13,620 bases of DNA from an uncultured Clostridia bacterium (GCA_937894775.1 CALAXC010000156.1:1-13620); one strand, 5' to 3'. Counted from the stretch's first letter, positions 1-9,620 are shown. Notes: generated by a model not told the origin, from the letters alone. A program made the numbers and translations.

Positions 1-69
1 CTGATTTTTATTTAATTTTATTTCGTGTGTTTTTGTTCTGCGCTAAATGACGCAGCCCCATACTAATTA

Positions 70-1704
<1,635 letters not shown>

Positions 1705-1710
1705 AAAGAT

Positions 1711-1714
1711 CTCC
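1711..1714 (-). promoter_or_regulatory. Ribosome binding site that decides the amidase start
   Basis: On the minus strand GGAG lies 6 bases before the ATG at 1704. The upstream in-frame ATG at 1716 overlaps this GGAG and has only A/T-rich sequence before it, so 1704 is the better start and the protein loses four N-terminal residues (MEIF). The signal peptide then begins MKFKIKRR, a normal basic n-region. Confidence 0.75.
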
Positions 1715-1735
1715 ATATTTTTAATTTACCGTATC

Positions 1736-1764
1736 ATTATATCAAAAAAAGAAACCAAAGTCAA
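1736..1764 (-). promoter_or_regulatory. Sigma-A type promoter of the amidase gene
   Basis: On the minus strand TTGACT (1764-1759) is followed after exactly 17 bases by TATAAT (1741-1736), with TG one base before the -10 (extended -10). The start site would fall about 7 bases further on, leaving a leader of roughly 25 bases before the ATG at 1704. Confidence 0.8.
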
Positions 1765-1815
1765 GAACGCAAAGCAACATCTCTTTATTTTATATTACAA
1801 TAAAAACTTAAAATA

Positions 1816-1844
1816 TTGAATTCTTCGCCTTTTTATGCTACAAT
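1816..1844 (+). promoter_or_regulatory. Sigma-A type promoter of the DUF218 gene
   Basis: TTGAAT at 1816-1821, a 17-base spacer, and TACAAT at 1839-1844 with TG at 1836-1837 (extended -10). It diverges from the amidase promoter; the two -35 boxes are about 50 bases apart, so one bound regulator could in principle affect both. Confidence 0.75.
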
Positions 1845-1875
1845 ATTATAAAATAAGTCGTATAACGGAGAAAAA

Positions 1876-2574
1876 ATGAAGAAAAAAAGAATTATTATAA
1901 TCATTCTTGTCATATTGATATCTCTTACAAGCATAGGTATCGCAACGGTTTTGGGAATAAACGCATACGTTATGAACGTCGGCGGAAAATACATAATCTC
2001 TCCCGAGAAGGCAACAGAGCTTTCCGATGTGGACTGCATATTAGTACTCGGATGCTTAGTTGAAGAAAACGGAGTACCGAGCGACAGACTTGCCGACAGA
2101 ATTTACGGCGGTGTCGAACTGTATAAATCGGGGTGCGCGCCAAAAATCATTATGAGCGGTGACCACGGCAGAGAAGATTATGATGAGGTCGGCGCTATGA
2201 AAAAAACTGCCGAGGACGAGGGCGTTGATTCAAGCGATATATTTATGGATCACGCAGGCTTTTCAACCTATGAAAGCCTATACCGCGCAAAAGAAATATT
2301 CGGAGCAGATAAGATCATAATAGTAACTCAGGAATACCATCTTTACCGAGCGCTCTACATAGCAAAGCAGCTCGGTATCGAAGCATACGGTGTAAGCTCT
2401 GCCTACCGTTCATACGAGGAACAGTGGATGCGCGATATACGCGAAGTTCTTGCGAGGGTAAAAGATTTTATTTATACTGTGTTCCAACCCGAGCCTACCT
2501 ATCTCGGTGAAAAAATACCCTTAAGCGGTGACGGAAATATAACTAACTCTCCGCTCACAAAAAACAAGCAGTAA
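1876..2574 (+). CDS. SanA/YdcF-type DUF218 membrane-anchored protein
   Basis: A 232-residue protein with a basic N-terminus and one membrane helix (about 5-31), then a DUF218 domain. Sequence marks are DCILVLG (53-59), IIMSGDHGREDYDEV (91-105), DIFMDHAGFSTYES (121-134) and the IIIVTQEYHLYRA stretch (147-159). These match the SanA group, named for the E. coli protein linked to vancomycin exclusion at high temperature and to barrier integrity; the biochemical activity of the family is not settled. The C-terminal VLARVKDF and PTYLGEKIPLSGDG segments are also typical of SanA-like proteins. The ATG at 1876 has GGAG at 1867-1870. The gene has its own promoter, is divergent from the amidase gene, and no clear terminator separates it from carB. 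An envelope role is inferred. Family assignment is firm; the symbol is left blank because function in this lineage is unproven. Confidence 0.85.
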   Translation: MKKKRIIIIILVILISLTSIGIATVLGINAYVMNVGGKYIISPEKATELSDVDCILVLGCLVEENGVPSDRLADRIYGGVELYKSGCAPKIIMSGDHGREDYDEVGAMKKTAEDEGVDSSDIFMDHAGFSTYESLYRAKEIFGADKIIIVTQEYHLYRALYIAKQLGIEAYGVSSAYRSYEEQWMRDIREVLARVKDFIYTVFQPEPTYLGEKIPLSGDGNITNSPLTKNKQ

Positions 2575-2627
2575 AATAAAAGTTTACTAATAAAACCAAT
2601 AAAAGGTAAATTTATTTATTCAACCGA

Positions 2628-2656
2628 TTGAATTATTAAAAAAAGTATGATATAAT
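2628..2656 (+). promoter_or_regulatory. Sigma-A type promoter of the carB-argF operon
   Basis: TTGAAT at 2628-2633, a 17-base spacer and TATAAT at 2651-2656, with TG at 2648-2649. The leader would be about 60 bases, A/T-rich, with no attenuator or riboswitch fold that I can see. The -35 hexamer and spacing are identical to those of the DUF218 promoter. Confidence 0.8.
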
Positions 2657-2724
2657 AAAAGGTAATGAAAATTTATCAAAAAAACGAAATAATTATTCAA
2701 ATAAAGCATTCAAAGGTGTAAATT

Positions 2725-5700
2725 ATGAAAAAGAAAAAAGCTTTAATCATAGGCTCAGGCCCTATCATCATCGGTCAGGCGTGCGAATTCGACTATTCGG
2801 GCACGCAGGCTTGCAAGGCGCTCAGAAATTTAGGATACGAGATCGTATTGGTAAACTCTAACCCGGCTACCATTATGACAGACCCCGAAATGGCTGACGC
2901 AACCTATATCGAACCGATGAACATAGAACGCCTCGAACAGATAATCGAAAAAGAGCGTCCCGACGTGCTTTTGCCAAACCTTGGCGGTCAGTCAGGTCTT
3001 AACCTCTGCTCCGAGCTTGCTCAAGCGGGAGTTCTTGAAAAGTACAACGTAGAAGTTATCGGTGTTCAGGTCGACGCCATAGAACGCGGTGAGGACCGTA
3101 TTGCATTTAAAAACACTATGGATAGCTTAGGTATAGAAATGGCAAGAAGCGAAGTTGCTTACTCGGTAGATCAGGCACTCGAAATTGCCGACAAGCTCGG
3201 ATACCCCGTAGTTCTCCGCCCCGCTTATACTATGGGCGGCGCAGGAGGCGGAATGGTATATAACGTCGACGAGCTTCGTACAGTTTGCGCACGCGGACTC
3301 CAGGCAAGCCTTGTAGGACAAGTCTTGGTAGAAGAATCTATTCTCGGCTGGGAAGAGCTTGAATTAGAGGTAGTTCGCGATAAGGACGGTAATATGATCA
3401 CCGTTTGCTTTATCGAAAACATTGACCCCTTAGGAGTTCACACAGGAGATTCATTCTGCTCCGCTCCTATGCTCACTATTCCCGAGCACGTACAGAAAAG
3501 ACTTCAGGAAAAATCATACAAAATAGTAGAATCGGTTCAGGTCATCGGCGGTACTAACGTACAGTGGGCGCACGATCCCAAGACCGACAGAGATATAGTT
3601 ATCGAAATAAACCCAAGAACCTCACGTTCCTCAGCTTTGGCGTCAAAGGCAACGGGATTCCCTATAGCACTTGTTTCGGCTATGCTCGCAACGGGACTTA
3701 CTCTTAAAGACATTCCCTGCGGAAAATACGGAACGCTTGACAAATACACACCCGACAGCGATTACGTAGTTATAAAATTTGCTCGCTGGGCATTTGAAAA
3801 ATTTAAGGGTGTCGAAGATAAATTAGGTACTCAGATGCGTGCAGTGGGTGAAGTTATGAGTATCGGCAAGACCTATAAGGAAGCCTTCCAGAAGGCTATC
3901 CGAAGCCTTGAAACAGGACGTTTCGGACTTGGATTTGCAAAAGATTTTGCAACACTCTCAAAGGACGAGCTTTTACGCCGTCTGCACACCCCCTCAAGCG
4001 AACGTCACTTTATGATGTACGAGGCTCTTCGTAAGGGCGCAACGGTAGAAGAGCTTTACAATATCACAAAAGTAAAGCATTGGTTCATCGAACAGATGGC
4101 AGAGCTGGTTGCCGAAGAAGAAGCACTCATCGCAAACAAAGGAAAGCTTCCCTCCGACAAGGCTCTCGAAAGTGCCAAGAAGAACGGTTTTTCCGACAAA
4201 TATCTTAGCAAGATACTCGAAATTCCCGAAGACGATGTGCGCAACAGAAGGATCGAGCTCGGTATAGTTGAAAACTGGGAGCCCGTTCACGTAAGCGGAA
4301 CTCTTGACAGATCCTACTATTATTCCACCTACAACGGAACAGACAGAAATCCGATAAGTAACGAAAAGCCTAAGGTAATGATATTAGGCGGCGGCCCTAA
4401 CAGAATAGGACAAGGAATCGAATTTGACTATTGCTGTGTTCACGCATCGCAGGCACTCAAGCAGTTGGGATTTGAAACGATAATAGTAAACTGTAACCCC
4501 GAAACCGTTTCTACCGACTACGATACTTCGGACAAGCTCTATTTTGAACCTCTTACATTAGAGGACGTTTTAAGTATCTATCACAAAGAAAAGCCGCTCG
4601 GTGTTATCGCACAGTTTGGCGGTCAGACTCCTCTTAATTTAGCGGCAGATCTCGAAAAGAACGGAGTAAAAATATTAGGCACTCCCCCTGCAGTTATCGA
4701 CCTTGCAGAAGACCGCGATCTTTTCCGCGAGATGATGGAAAAGCTCGGAATTCCTATGCCCGAATCGGGTATGGCGGTAACGGTAGACGAGGCACTTGAA
4801 ATTGCCGAAAAGATCGGTTACCCCGTTATGGTTCGTCCTTCTTACGTTCTGGGAGGACGCGGTATGGAAGTAGTTTACGATCCCGAAAACCTCAAAAAAT
4901 ATATGGCAGCGGCAGTAGGCGTTACTCCCGACCGTCCTATTTTGATAGACAGATTTTTAAATCACGCTCTTGAATGTGAAGCCGACGCTATAAGCGACGG
5001 AAAGCACGCATTCGTTCCTGCGGTAATGGAACACATCGAGCTTGCGGGAGTACACTCGGGCGACTCGGCTTGTATCATTCCCTCACGTCATATTTCCGAA
5101 GAAAACGTTGCTACAATCAAAGAATATACACGCAAGATCGCCGAAGAAATGGGCGTAAAGGGACTTATGAATATGCAGTACGCAATAGAAAACGGAAAAG
5201 TATTCGTTCTCGAGGCAAACCCAAGAGCTTCACGTACAGTTCCGCTGGTTTCAAAGGTATGCAATATCAGAATGGTTCCTTTGGCAATAGATATCGTGAC
5301 CTCGGAGATTACGGGCAGAGAATCTCCCGTATCAGCTCTCAAGGAGAAAAATATTCCTTATTACGGCGTAAAAGAAGCTGTATTCCCCTTCAATATGTTC
5401 CCCGAGGTCGATCCTGTGCTCGGCCCTGAAATGCGCTCTACGGGTGAGGTTTTAGGTTTGTCACACTTCTACGGTGAAGCATTTATGAAGGCTCAGGAAG
5501 CTACTCAAACAAAGTTCCCGCTTTCGGGACGTGTTCTCATTTCGGTAAGCAACAAGGACAAAGAAGAAATGATAGAGGTCGCTCGCGATCTTTTGAATTG
5601 CGGATTTAAGATCCTTGCTACCAAGGGTACGCAAAAAGCTCTTACCGATGCGGGGATCCTTTCGGAATTCGTTTATAAGCTCGGTGAAGCAAGACCCGAC

Positions 5701-5940
5701 GTAAACGATCTTATCGTAAACGGCAAAGTAGATTTAATTATCAACACCCCTAAAGACTCGGAAAATGCCCCCGACGACAGCTATCTCCGTAAAGCGGCTA
5801 TCAAAAAGAAGGTTCCGTATATCACTACTATCGCAGCGGCAAAAGCGGCGGCAAGCGGTATAAGATCTATGAATATGCCGGGTTGCGGAAACATAAGATC
5901 CTTGCAAGAGCTTCACGCCGAGATAACCGATAAAGAATAA
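2725..5940 (+). CDS. carB: Carbamoyl-phosphate synthase large subunit
   Basis: Synthesises carbamoyl phosphate from bicarbonate, ammonia (normally supplied by the CarA glutaminase subunit) and two ATP, feeding arginine and pyrimidine synthesis in the cytoplasm. At 1071 residues it is full length. The two homologous halves begin with GSGPIIIGQACEFDYSG (10-26) and GGGPNRIGQGIEFDY (from about 554). Each carries an ATP-grasp fold with its metal-binding Glu/Asn motif, EINPRTSRSS (about 294) and EANPRASR (about 830). The C-terminal MGS-like allosteric domain (about 935-1071) keeps Thr, Lys and Asn residues matching the UMP pocket of the E. coli enzyme (ATKGT, VYKLGE, IINTP), so nucleotide control is plausible. 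The start at 2725 has AAAGGTG 6 bases upstream and lacks about six residues found at the N-terminus of many CarB proteins. It is cotranscribed with the downstream transcarbamoylase gene. carA is not adjacent. Confidence 0.97.
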   Translation: MKKKKALIIGSGPIIIGQACEFDYSGTQACKALRNLGYEIVLVNSNPATIMTDPEMADATYIEPMNIERLEQIIEKERPDVLLPNLGGQSGLNLCSELAQAGVLEKYNVEVIGVQVDAIERGEDRIAFKNTMDSLGIEMARSEVAYSVDQALEIADKLGYPVVLRPAYTMGGAGGGMVYNVDELRTVCARGLQASLVGQVLVEESILGWEELELEVVRDKDGNMITVCFIENIDPLGVHTGDSFCSAPMLTIPEHVQKRLQEKSYKIVESVQVIGGTNVQWAHDPKTDRDIVIEINPRTSRSSALASKATGFPIALVSAMLATGLTLKDIPCGKYGTLDKYTPDSDYVVIKFARWAFEKFKGVEDKLGTQMRAVGEVMSIGKTYKEAFQKAIRSLETGRFGLGFAKDFATLSKDELLRRLHTPSSERHFMMYEALRKGATVEELYNITKVKHWFIEQMAELVAEEEALIANKGKLPSDKALESAKKNGFSDKYLSKILEIPEDDVRNRRIELGIVENWEPVHVSGTLDRSYYYSTYNGTDRNPISNEKPKVMILGGGPNRIGQGIEFDYCCVHASQALKQLGFETIIVNCNPETVSTDYDTSDKLYFEPLTLEDVLSIYHKEKPLGVIAQFGGQTPLNLAADLEKNGVKILGTPPAVIDLAEDRDLFREMMEKLGIPMPESGMAVTVDEALEIAEKIGYPVMVRPSYVLGGRGMEVVYDPENLKKYMAAAVGVTPDRPILIDRFLNHALECEADAISDGKHAFVPAVMEHIELAGVHSGDSACIIPSRHISEENVATIKEYTRKIAEEMGVKGLMNMQYAIENGKVFVLEANPRASRTVPLVSKVCNIRMVPLAIDIVTSEITGRESPVSALKEKNIPYYGVKEAVFPFNMFPEVDPVLGPEMRSTGEVLGLSHFYGEAFMKAQEATQTKFPLSGRVLISVSNKDKEEMIEVARDLLNCGFKILATKGTQKALTDAGILSEFVYKLGEARPDVNDLIVNGKVDLIINTPKDSENAPDDSYLRKAAIKKKVPYITTIAAAKAAASGIRSMNMPGCGNIRSLQELHAEITDKE

Positions 5941-5963
5941 CATTTTATATCAGGAGTAAAAAT

Positions 5964-6950
5964 ATGAATTTACAAGGAAAAAGTTTTTTAAAGCTTCTTG
6001 ACTTTTCGTCAGAAGAAATAGAATATATGCTCGACCTTGCAGCAGACCTTAAAGCAAAAAAGAAAGCAGGTATTCCCCACCGCTTCTGCGAGGGAAAAAA
6101 CGTTGCGCTTATTTTTGAAAAGACGAGCACACGTACACGTTGCGCATTTGAGGTTGCGGCAGCAGATCTTGGAATGCATCCCGTTTACCTCGATCCGTCA
6201 GGTTCACAGATCGGAAAGAAAGAAAGCATTCCCGATACCGCAAGAGTTCTCGGAAGAATGTTTGACGGCATAGAATACCGCGGATACGGTCAGGAGATCG
6301 TAGAAGAGCTTGCCGCTTACGCGGGTGTTCCCGTCTGGAACGGCTTAACAAACGAATATCACCCCACACAGATACTCGCCGATATGTTGACTATACGTGA
6401 GCATTTCGGTTCTCTAAAAGGCAAAAAAATGGTTTATATGGGCGATGCCCGTTATAATATGGGTAACTCCCTTATGGTAGGATGCGCAAAAATGGGAATG
6501 CATTTTGTAGCTTGCGCACCGAAGGCATATTTTCCGAACGACGGATTAGTTGCAGAATGCCGCGAGATCGCAAAGCAGACGGGTGCTGTCATTGAGCTTA
6601 TCGAGGATCCCAAGACAGCGGTTAAAAACGCAGACGTTATCTATACAGACGTTTGGGTGTCGATGGGCGAGCCTGACGAGGTTTGGAAGGAAAGGATCGA
6701 CGCACTTACACCCTACCGTGTAACAAAAGAGCTTATGGATATCGCAGGTGAGCAGTGTCGCTTTATGCACTGTCTTCCCGCATTCCACGATCTCAAAACA
6801 ACGGTCGGCAGACAGATCTACGAGCGTTTCGGCATAGACTGTATGGAAGTTACCGATGAGGTTATCGAATCGGAAAGATCCATTGTATTTGACGAAGCGG
6901 AAAACCGTATGCACACCATCAAAGCGGTTATGCTCGCAACCTTGAAATAA
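5964..6950 (+). CDS. argF: Ornithine carbamoyltransferase
   Basis: Transfers the carbamoyl group of carbamoyl phosphate to ornithine, giving citrulline in arginine synthesis; the reverse reaction serves the arginine deiminase pathway. The 328-residue length is normal. Signature motifs are all present: carbamoyl-phosphate loop STRTR (55-59), HPTQ (133-136), ornithine loop SMGE (233-236) and catalytic HCLP (269-272). The DPSGSQIGKKES and GRMFDGIEYRGYGQEIVEELA segments resemble the ArgI/ArcB branch, so sequence alone does not decide anabolic or catabolic use. The position 23 bases after carB, with no arcA or arcC nearby, favours the biosynthetic role. The ATG at 5964 has AGGAG at 5952-5956. The operon ends at the strong terminator at 6969. 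Assignment is certain at enzyme level; argF rather than arcB is an inference from context. Confidence 0.95.
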   Translation: MNLQGKSFLKLLDFSSEEIEYMLDLAADLKAKKKAGIPHRFCEGKNVALIFEKTSTRTRCAFEVAAADLGMHPVYLDPSGSQIGKKESIPDTARVLGRMFDGIEYRGYGQEIVEELAAYAGVPVWNGLTNEYHPTQILADMLTIREHFGSLKGKKMVYMGDARYNMGNSLMVGCAKMGMHFVACAPKAYFPNDGLVAECREIAKQTGAVIELIEDPKTAVKNADVIYTDVWVSMGEPDEVWKERIDALTPYRVTKELMDIAGEQCRFMHCLPAFHDLKTTVGRQIYERFGIDCMEVTDEVIESERSIVFDEAENRMHTIKAVMLATLK

Positions 6951-6968
6951 GATCAAGCAAAACAAAAA

Positions 6969-6998
6969 GGCTGTCACAGATGTGACAGCCACTTTTTT
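6969..6998 (+). terminator. Rho-independent terminator of the carB-argF operon
   Basis: A perfect 9-10 bp stem, GGCTGTCACA (6969-6978) paired with TGTGACAGCC (6981-6990), is followed by AC and a run of seven T. An A-rich run precedes it (reading TTTTTGTTTT on the other strand), so it should work in both directions. Confidence 0.93.
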
Positions 6999-7025
6999 TC
7001 ATATTCAAAACGTCAGCGCCCTGCA

Positions 7026-7080
7026 AGATCCTAACGGATTTGCCGTTCGCCCTTCGGGTTTCGGCTGCCCTCAGGATGAT
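7026..7080. repeat. Nested hairpin repeat downstream of the argF terminator
   Basis: ATCCT (7028-7032) pairs with AGGAT (7073-7077) around two internal hairpins: AACGG/CCGTT (7033-7047) and CCC-TTC-GGG (7050-7058). The sequence is more GC-rich than its surroundings. It resembles short palindromic intergenic repeats common in clostridial genomes, but I recognise this from memory only and cannot confirm copy number. Confidence 0.5.
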
Positions 7081-7092
7081 GTAGACGAAAAA

Positions 7093-7272
7093 GTAGGGAC
7101 CGGCGTCCTCGACGGTCCTTTTTAGGCGTTTTTTCACACAATTGCAAAAATATAGAATCGGCTTAAACAAAGCGAATTCTGTTTTTTATGCAATTATACT
7201 CTAACATATTTTTGTCCGACCAAACATTTTCTTTATCCGTTCTTTTGGACCGTCGAGGACGCCGGTCCCTAC
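7093..7272. repeat. Fold-back (MITE-like) element with 26-bp perfect inverted ends
   Basis: The arm at 7093-7118 (beginning GTAGGGACCGGCG) is the exact reverse complement of the arm at 7247-7272 (ending CGCCGGTCCCTAC). The arms are GC-rich, while the 128-base interior is A/T-rich and holds a smaller imperfect hairpin (AGAATCG with CGAATTCT, about 7154-7180). No transposase and no obvious target-site duplication were found. The right end stops 12 bases before the -35 box of the next gene. The gap 6951-7346 otherwise contains only the terminator, the nested hairpin and the next promoter. Confidence 0.8.
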
Positions 7273-7284
7273 ATATCAAAACAA

Positions 7285-7313
7285 TTGCATTCTTCATAAA
7301 AATATGCTATAAT
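7285..7313 (+). promoter_or_regulatory. Sigma-A type promoter of the Nim-like gene
   Basis: TTGCAT at 7285-7290, a 17-base spacer and TATAAT at 7308-7313 with TG at 7305-7306 (extended -10). The leader is about 27 bases and ends in the ribosome site GAGGAA (7338-7343). Confidence 0.8.
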
Positions 7314-7346
7314 ATTTTATAACAAAATAAATATCGCGAGGAATAT

Positions 7347-7817
7347 ATGTTCAGAGAATTAACAAGAAAAAAACAACAGCTCACTTTAAATGAATGTAAA
7401 AAAATACTAAAAAACGAAGTACGCGGAGTTCTTGCTGTCAACGGTGATGACGGCTACCCTTATGCCCTTCCCATAAATTTTTACTTCGACGAGGAAAATA
7501 ACAAAATATATTTTCACAGCGGAAAGGTCGGTCACAAGCTCGATGCGATAGCAAAAAACAACAAAGTTTCCTTTTGCGTTTATGATAAAGGCTATCATAA
7601 AGACGGACACTGGTCTTTGAATATCAAAAGTGTAATTATCTTCGGTCATATTCACACGGTAAATGAATGGAAAGATGATCTGATAGTAGCTTTTTCAAAG
7701 CGATTTACCGATGATACCGAATACATTTACAGCGAGATCGAAAAATTCAAAAGCAACACCGTGCTTCTCTGCCTGAACATTGAGCACATAACGGGAAAGC
7801 TCGTCAACGAAGCCTGA
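7347..7817 (+). CDS. Pyridoxamine 5'-phosphate oxidase-family (Nim-like) flavoprotein
   Basis: A 156-residue single-domain protein of the split-barrel FMN-binding fold. It starts like the NimA-related group (FRELTRKKQQLTLNEC), continues with the RGVLAVNGDDGYPYALPINF strand (26-45) and the IYFHSGKVGHKLDAI segment (54-68), whose His63-Lys64 belongs to the conserved flavin-contacting region, and ends with KSNTVLLCLNIEHITGK (135-151). Members bind FMN and some, including NimA, are linked to reduction of 5-nitroimidazoles; most are uncharacterised reductases, so resistance should not be assumed. There is no signal peptide, so it is cytoplasmic. It has its own promoter, and the next gene has another, so it is probably monocistronic. 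The ATG at 7347 follows GAGGAA at normal spacing. No clear terminator follows. Family confidence is high; substrate is unknown. Confidence 0.87.
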   Translation: MFRELTRKKQQLTLNECKKILKNEVRGVLAVNGDDGYPYALPINFYFDEENNKIYFHSGKVGHKLDAIAKNNKVSFCVYDKGYHKDGHWSLNIKSVIIFGHIHTVNEWKDDLIVAFSKRFTDDTEYIYSEIEKFKSNTVLLCLNIEHITGKLVNEA

Positions 7818-7867
7818 AGCTATGCAAGATCTATATATCGTTCACAATCTATAGCCTCATTCCAATA

Positions 7868-7896
7868 TTGACAAACCTCTGCTTTCATTGTATAAT
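7868..7896 (+). promoter_or_regulatory. Perfect-consensus sigma-A promoter of the GH20 gene
   Basis: TTGACA at 7868-7873, exactly 17 bases, then TATAAT at 7891-7896. Both hexamers match the consensus fully, the only such case in the window, so strong basal transcription is expected unless a repressor acts. A second TATAAT at 7925-7930 is too close to the ribosome site to be a start. Confidence 0.85.
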
Positions 7897-7947
7897 AATT
7901 ACAACATATCAATAAAAAACACCCTATAATTAAGGAGTAAAAAAGCT

Positions 7948-9564
7948 ATGCAAAAATCAAACGATTCTTACCGTACACTTGGAGTTATGATAGATATGTC
8001 AAGAAATGCCGTAATGAGCATAGACGGACTTAAACGTTTTCTACCATTACTCAAAAAAATGGGATATAATTGCGTTATGCTCTATACCGAAGACACTTAC
8101 GAGGTCAACAACGAACCCTATTTCGGATATATGCGCGGTCGCTACAGCAAGTCCGAAATGAAAGAAATAGACGCCTTCGCAGCTTCTCTCGGTATGACGG
8201 TGATCCCCTGCATTCAAACATTAGCGCACCTTAATACTATATTCCGTTGGGGTAAATTTCCAAGAGATTGCGACGATATTTTGCTCACCGATGACGAACG
8301 CACCTATGAGCTTATCGACAATATGTTCTCAACACTCTCAGAGTGCTTCAGCTCACGCAAGATACACATAGGTATGGACGAGGCTCTTATGCTCGGCAGA
8401 GGTAAGCATCTGGATATACACGGATATGAGCCGGTAAATACGATTATGAAAAGGCACCTTGAACGTATTTCAAAAATAGCAGAAAAATACGATTATGAGC
8501 TTATGATCTGGTCGGATATGTTTTTCCGCCCTTGGAATAACGGCGCCTATACGATACCAAAACGCGATATTCCAAAGGATGTCATCGACTCTCTGCCCAC
8601 AAACGTAACACCCGTATATTGGGACTACTATCAAAGCAAGGAATCGACCTATAGCGATATGCTTGAAAATCACAAGCAATTATCAAATAAGACCTGGTTT
8701 GCGGGTGGCTCGTGGTGTTGGCTTGGATTTATTCCCTTCAACCGCTTCACTCTGCAATCTATGATACCCGCTATCGATGCTTGCAAAAAGAATCAAACAA
8801 AGGATATTATCTTTACAATGTGGGGCGACGACGGCGCCGAATGCTCTCATTTTTCTCAATTACCGTCTTTGTTCTATCTTGCGGAATATGCAAAGGGTAA
8901 TACCGACGAAGCAAGCATAAAAGAAAAATTCAAACGCTTTTGCGGTATAGATTTTGATGAATTTATGAATATAGACTGCCCGAACGAGGTTCTCGGATAT
9001 CAGGGATTCCCCTGCAACCCCTCAAAATATATGCTCTATTCCGACTGCTTTAATGATTATCTTGATTATACTATCAAAGCGGGAGCAGGCGAAAAATATA
9101 AAGCTTATGCAGAAACGCTCCACGCAACAGCAAAAAAGAGCAGAAAATACGGTTACATTTTCAAAACGGCAGCCAGCCTTTGCGACGTATTAGAGATCAA
9201 ATATGAGTTGGGACTCAAAACAAGAACCGCATATGAAGCAAAGGATAAAGCAGAGTTAAGGCGACTTGCCGAAAACGAGTACGTTGAAGTCAGAAAACGC
9301 CTTTTAGCCTTCATAAAAGCATTTGAAAAGCAGTGGATGGCAGATAATAAGCCTCACGGGTTCGATGTTCAGGAATCGCGCTTAGGCGCTCTTATCTACC
9401 GTTTGGATTCCTGCCGCCGCCGTATTTTAAAATACGCAGACGGAAAGATAGACCGAATCGAAGAGTTAGACCAGGAATTACTTCCCTTCCGTGAGAAAGA
9501 AAAGAGTATCGAATTCAATTTTGCGCTTCTGAACGTAACAGCAAACTCACTCCATATAATATAA
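7948..9564 (+). CDS. Family GH20 beta-N-acetylhexosaminidase, cytoplasmic GH20C-like
   Basis: Predicted exo-glycosidase removing terminal beta-linked GlcNAc or GalNAc by substrate-assisted catalysis. It has 538 residues and no signal peptide, like the intracellular GH20C type known from Streptococcus pneumoniae, so it probably acts on imported oligosaccharides or recycled wall fragments. The (beta/alpha)8 barrel starts almost at the N-terminus (LGVMIDMSRN, 11-20). The catalytic Asp-Glu pair is D144-E145 in KIHIGMDEA. Barrel motifs MIWSDM (186-191), YWDYY (224-228) and TMWGDDGAECS (290-300) carry the aromatic and acidic residues expected in the sugar pocket. The region from about 340 onwards is a helical C-terminal domain. 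The start has AAGGAG (7932-7937) at a long 10-base spacing. It is the first gene of a probable operon with two small envelope proteins. Substrate preference cannot be read from sequence. Confidence 0.9.
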   Translation: MQKSNDSYRTLGVMIDMSRNAVMSIDGLKRFLPLLKKMGYNCVMLYTEDTYEVNNEPYFGYMRGRYSKSEMKEIDAFAASLGMTVIPCIQTLAHLNTIFRWGKFPRDCDDILLTDDERTYELIDNMFSTLSECFSSRKIHIGMDEALMLGRGKHLDIHGYEPVNTIMKRHLERISKIAEKYDYELMIWSDMFFRPWNNGAYTIPKRDIPKDVIDSLPTNVTPVYWDYYQSKESTYSDMLENHKQLSNKTWFAGGSWCWLGFIPFNRFTLQSMIPAIDACKKNQTKDIIFTMWGDDGAECSHFSQLPSLFYLAEYAKGNTDEASIKEKFKRFCGIDFDEFMNIDCPNEVLGYQGFPCNPSKYMLYSDCFNDYLDYTIKAGAGEKYKAYAETLHATAKKSRKYGYIFKTAASLCDVLEIKYELGLKTRTAYEAKDKAELRRLAENEYVEVRKRLLAFIKAFEKQWMADNKPHGFDVQESRLGALIYRLDSCRRRILKYADGKIDRIEELDQELLPFREKEKSIEFNFALLNVTANSLHII

Positions 9565-9620
9565 ACAGTATGGGGTAAAAAATCACTGTCTATAAAATAA
9601 ACCTTAAAGGAGAATACATT

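Noticed and set aside
38..55. Hairpin CTGCG/CGCAG downstream of the amidase stop as a terminator
   Set aside because: The stem is only 5 bp with an 8-base loop, and on the minus strand it is followed by an A-rich rather than a T-rich run.
2685..2702. Possible ArgR operator in the carB leader
   Set aside because: The half ATTCA and an AATAATTATT palindrome recall an ARG box, but the left half (CGAAAT) mismatches key positions and the stretch is simply A/T-rich.
5070..5429. 119-codon plus-strand open frame inside carB
   Set aside because: Out-of-frame shadow of carB, rich in Arg and Ser and without family features.
6546..6992. 148-codon minus-strand open frame antisense to argF
   Set aside because: It overlaps a strongly conserved enzyme gene, starts inside the terminator region and shows no domain.
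6928..7170. 80-codon minus-strand open frame over the argF terminator and repeats
   Set aside because: It spans the terminator hairpin, the nested hairpin and one arm of the fold-back element; no ribosome site and no protein-like pattern.
7347..7817. Naming the flavoprotein as a nitroimidazole-resistance gene
   Set aside because: Only general Nim-like/PNPOx family features are visible; most family members have no shown resistance function.
9564..9600. ACAGT...ACTGT inverted repeat as a terminator between GH20 and the lipoprotein gene
   Set aside because: Five base pairs with a 15-base loop and no T-tract; too weak to separate the genes.
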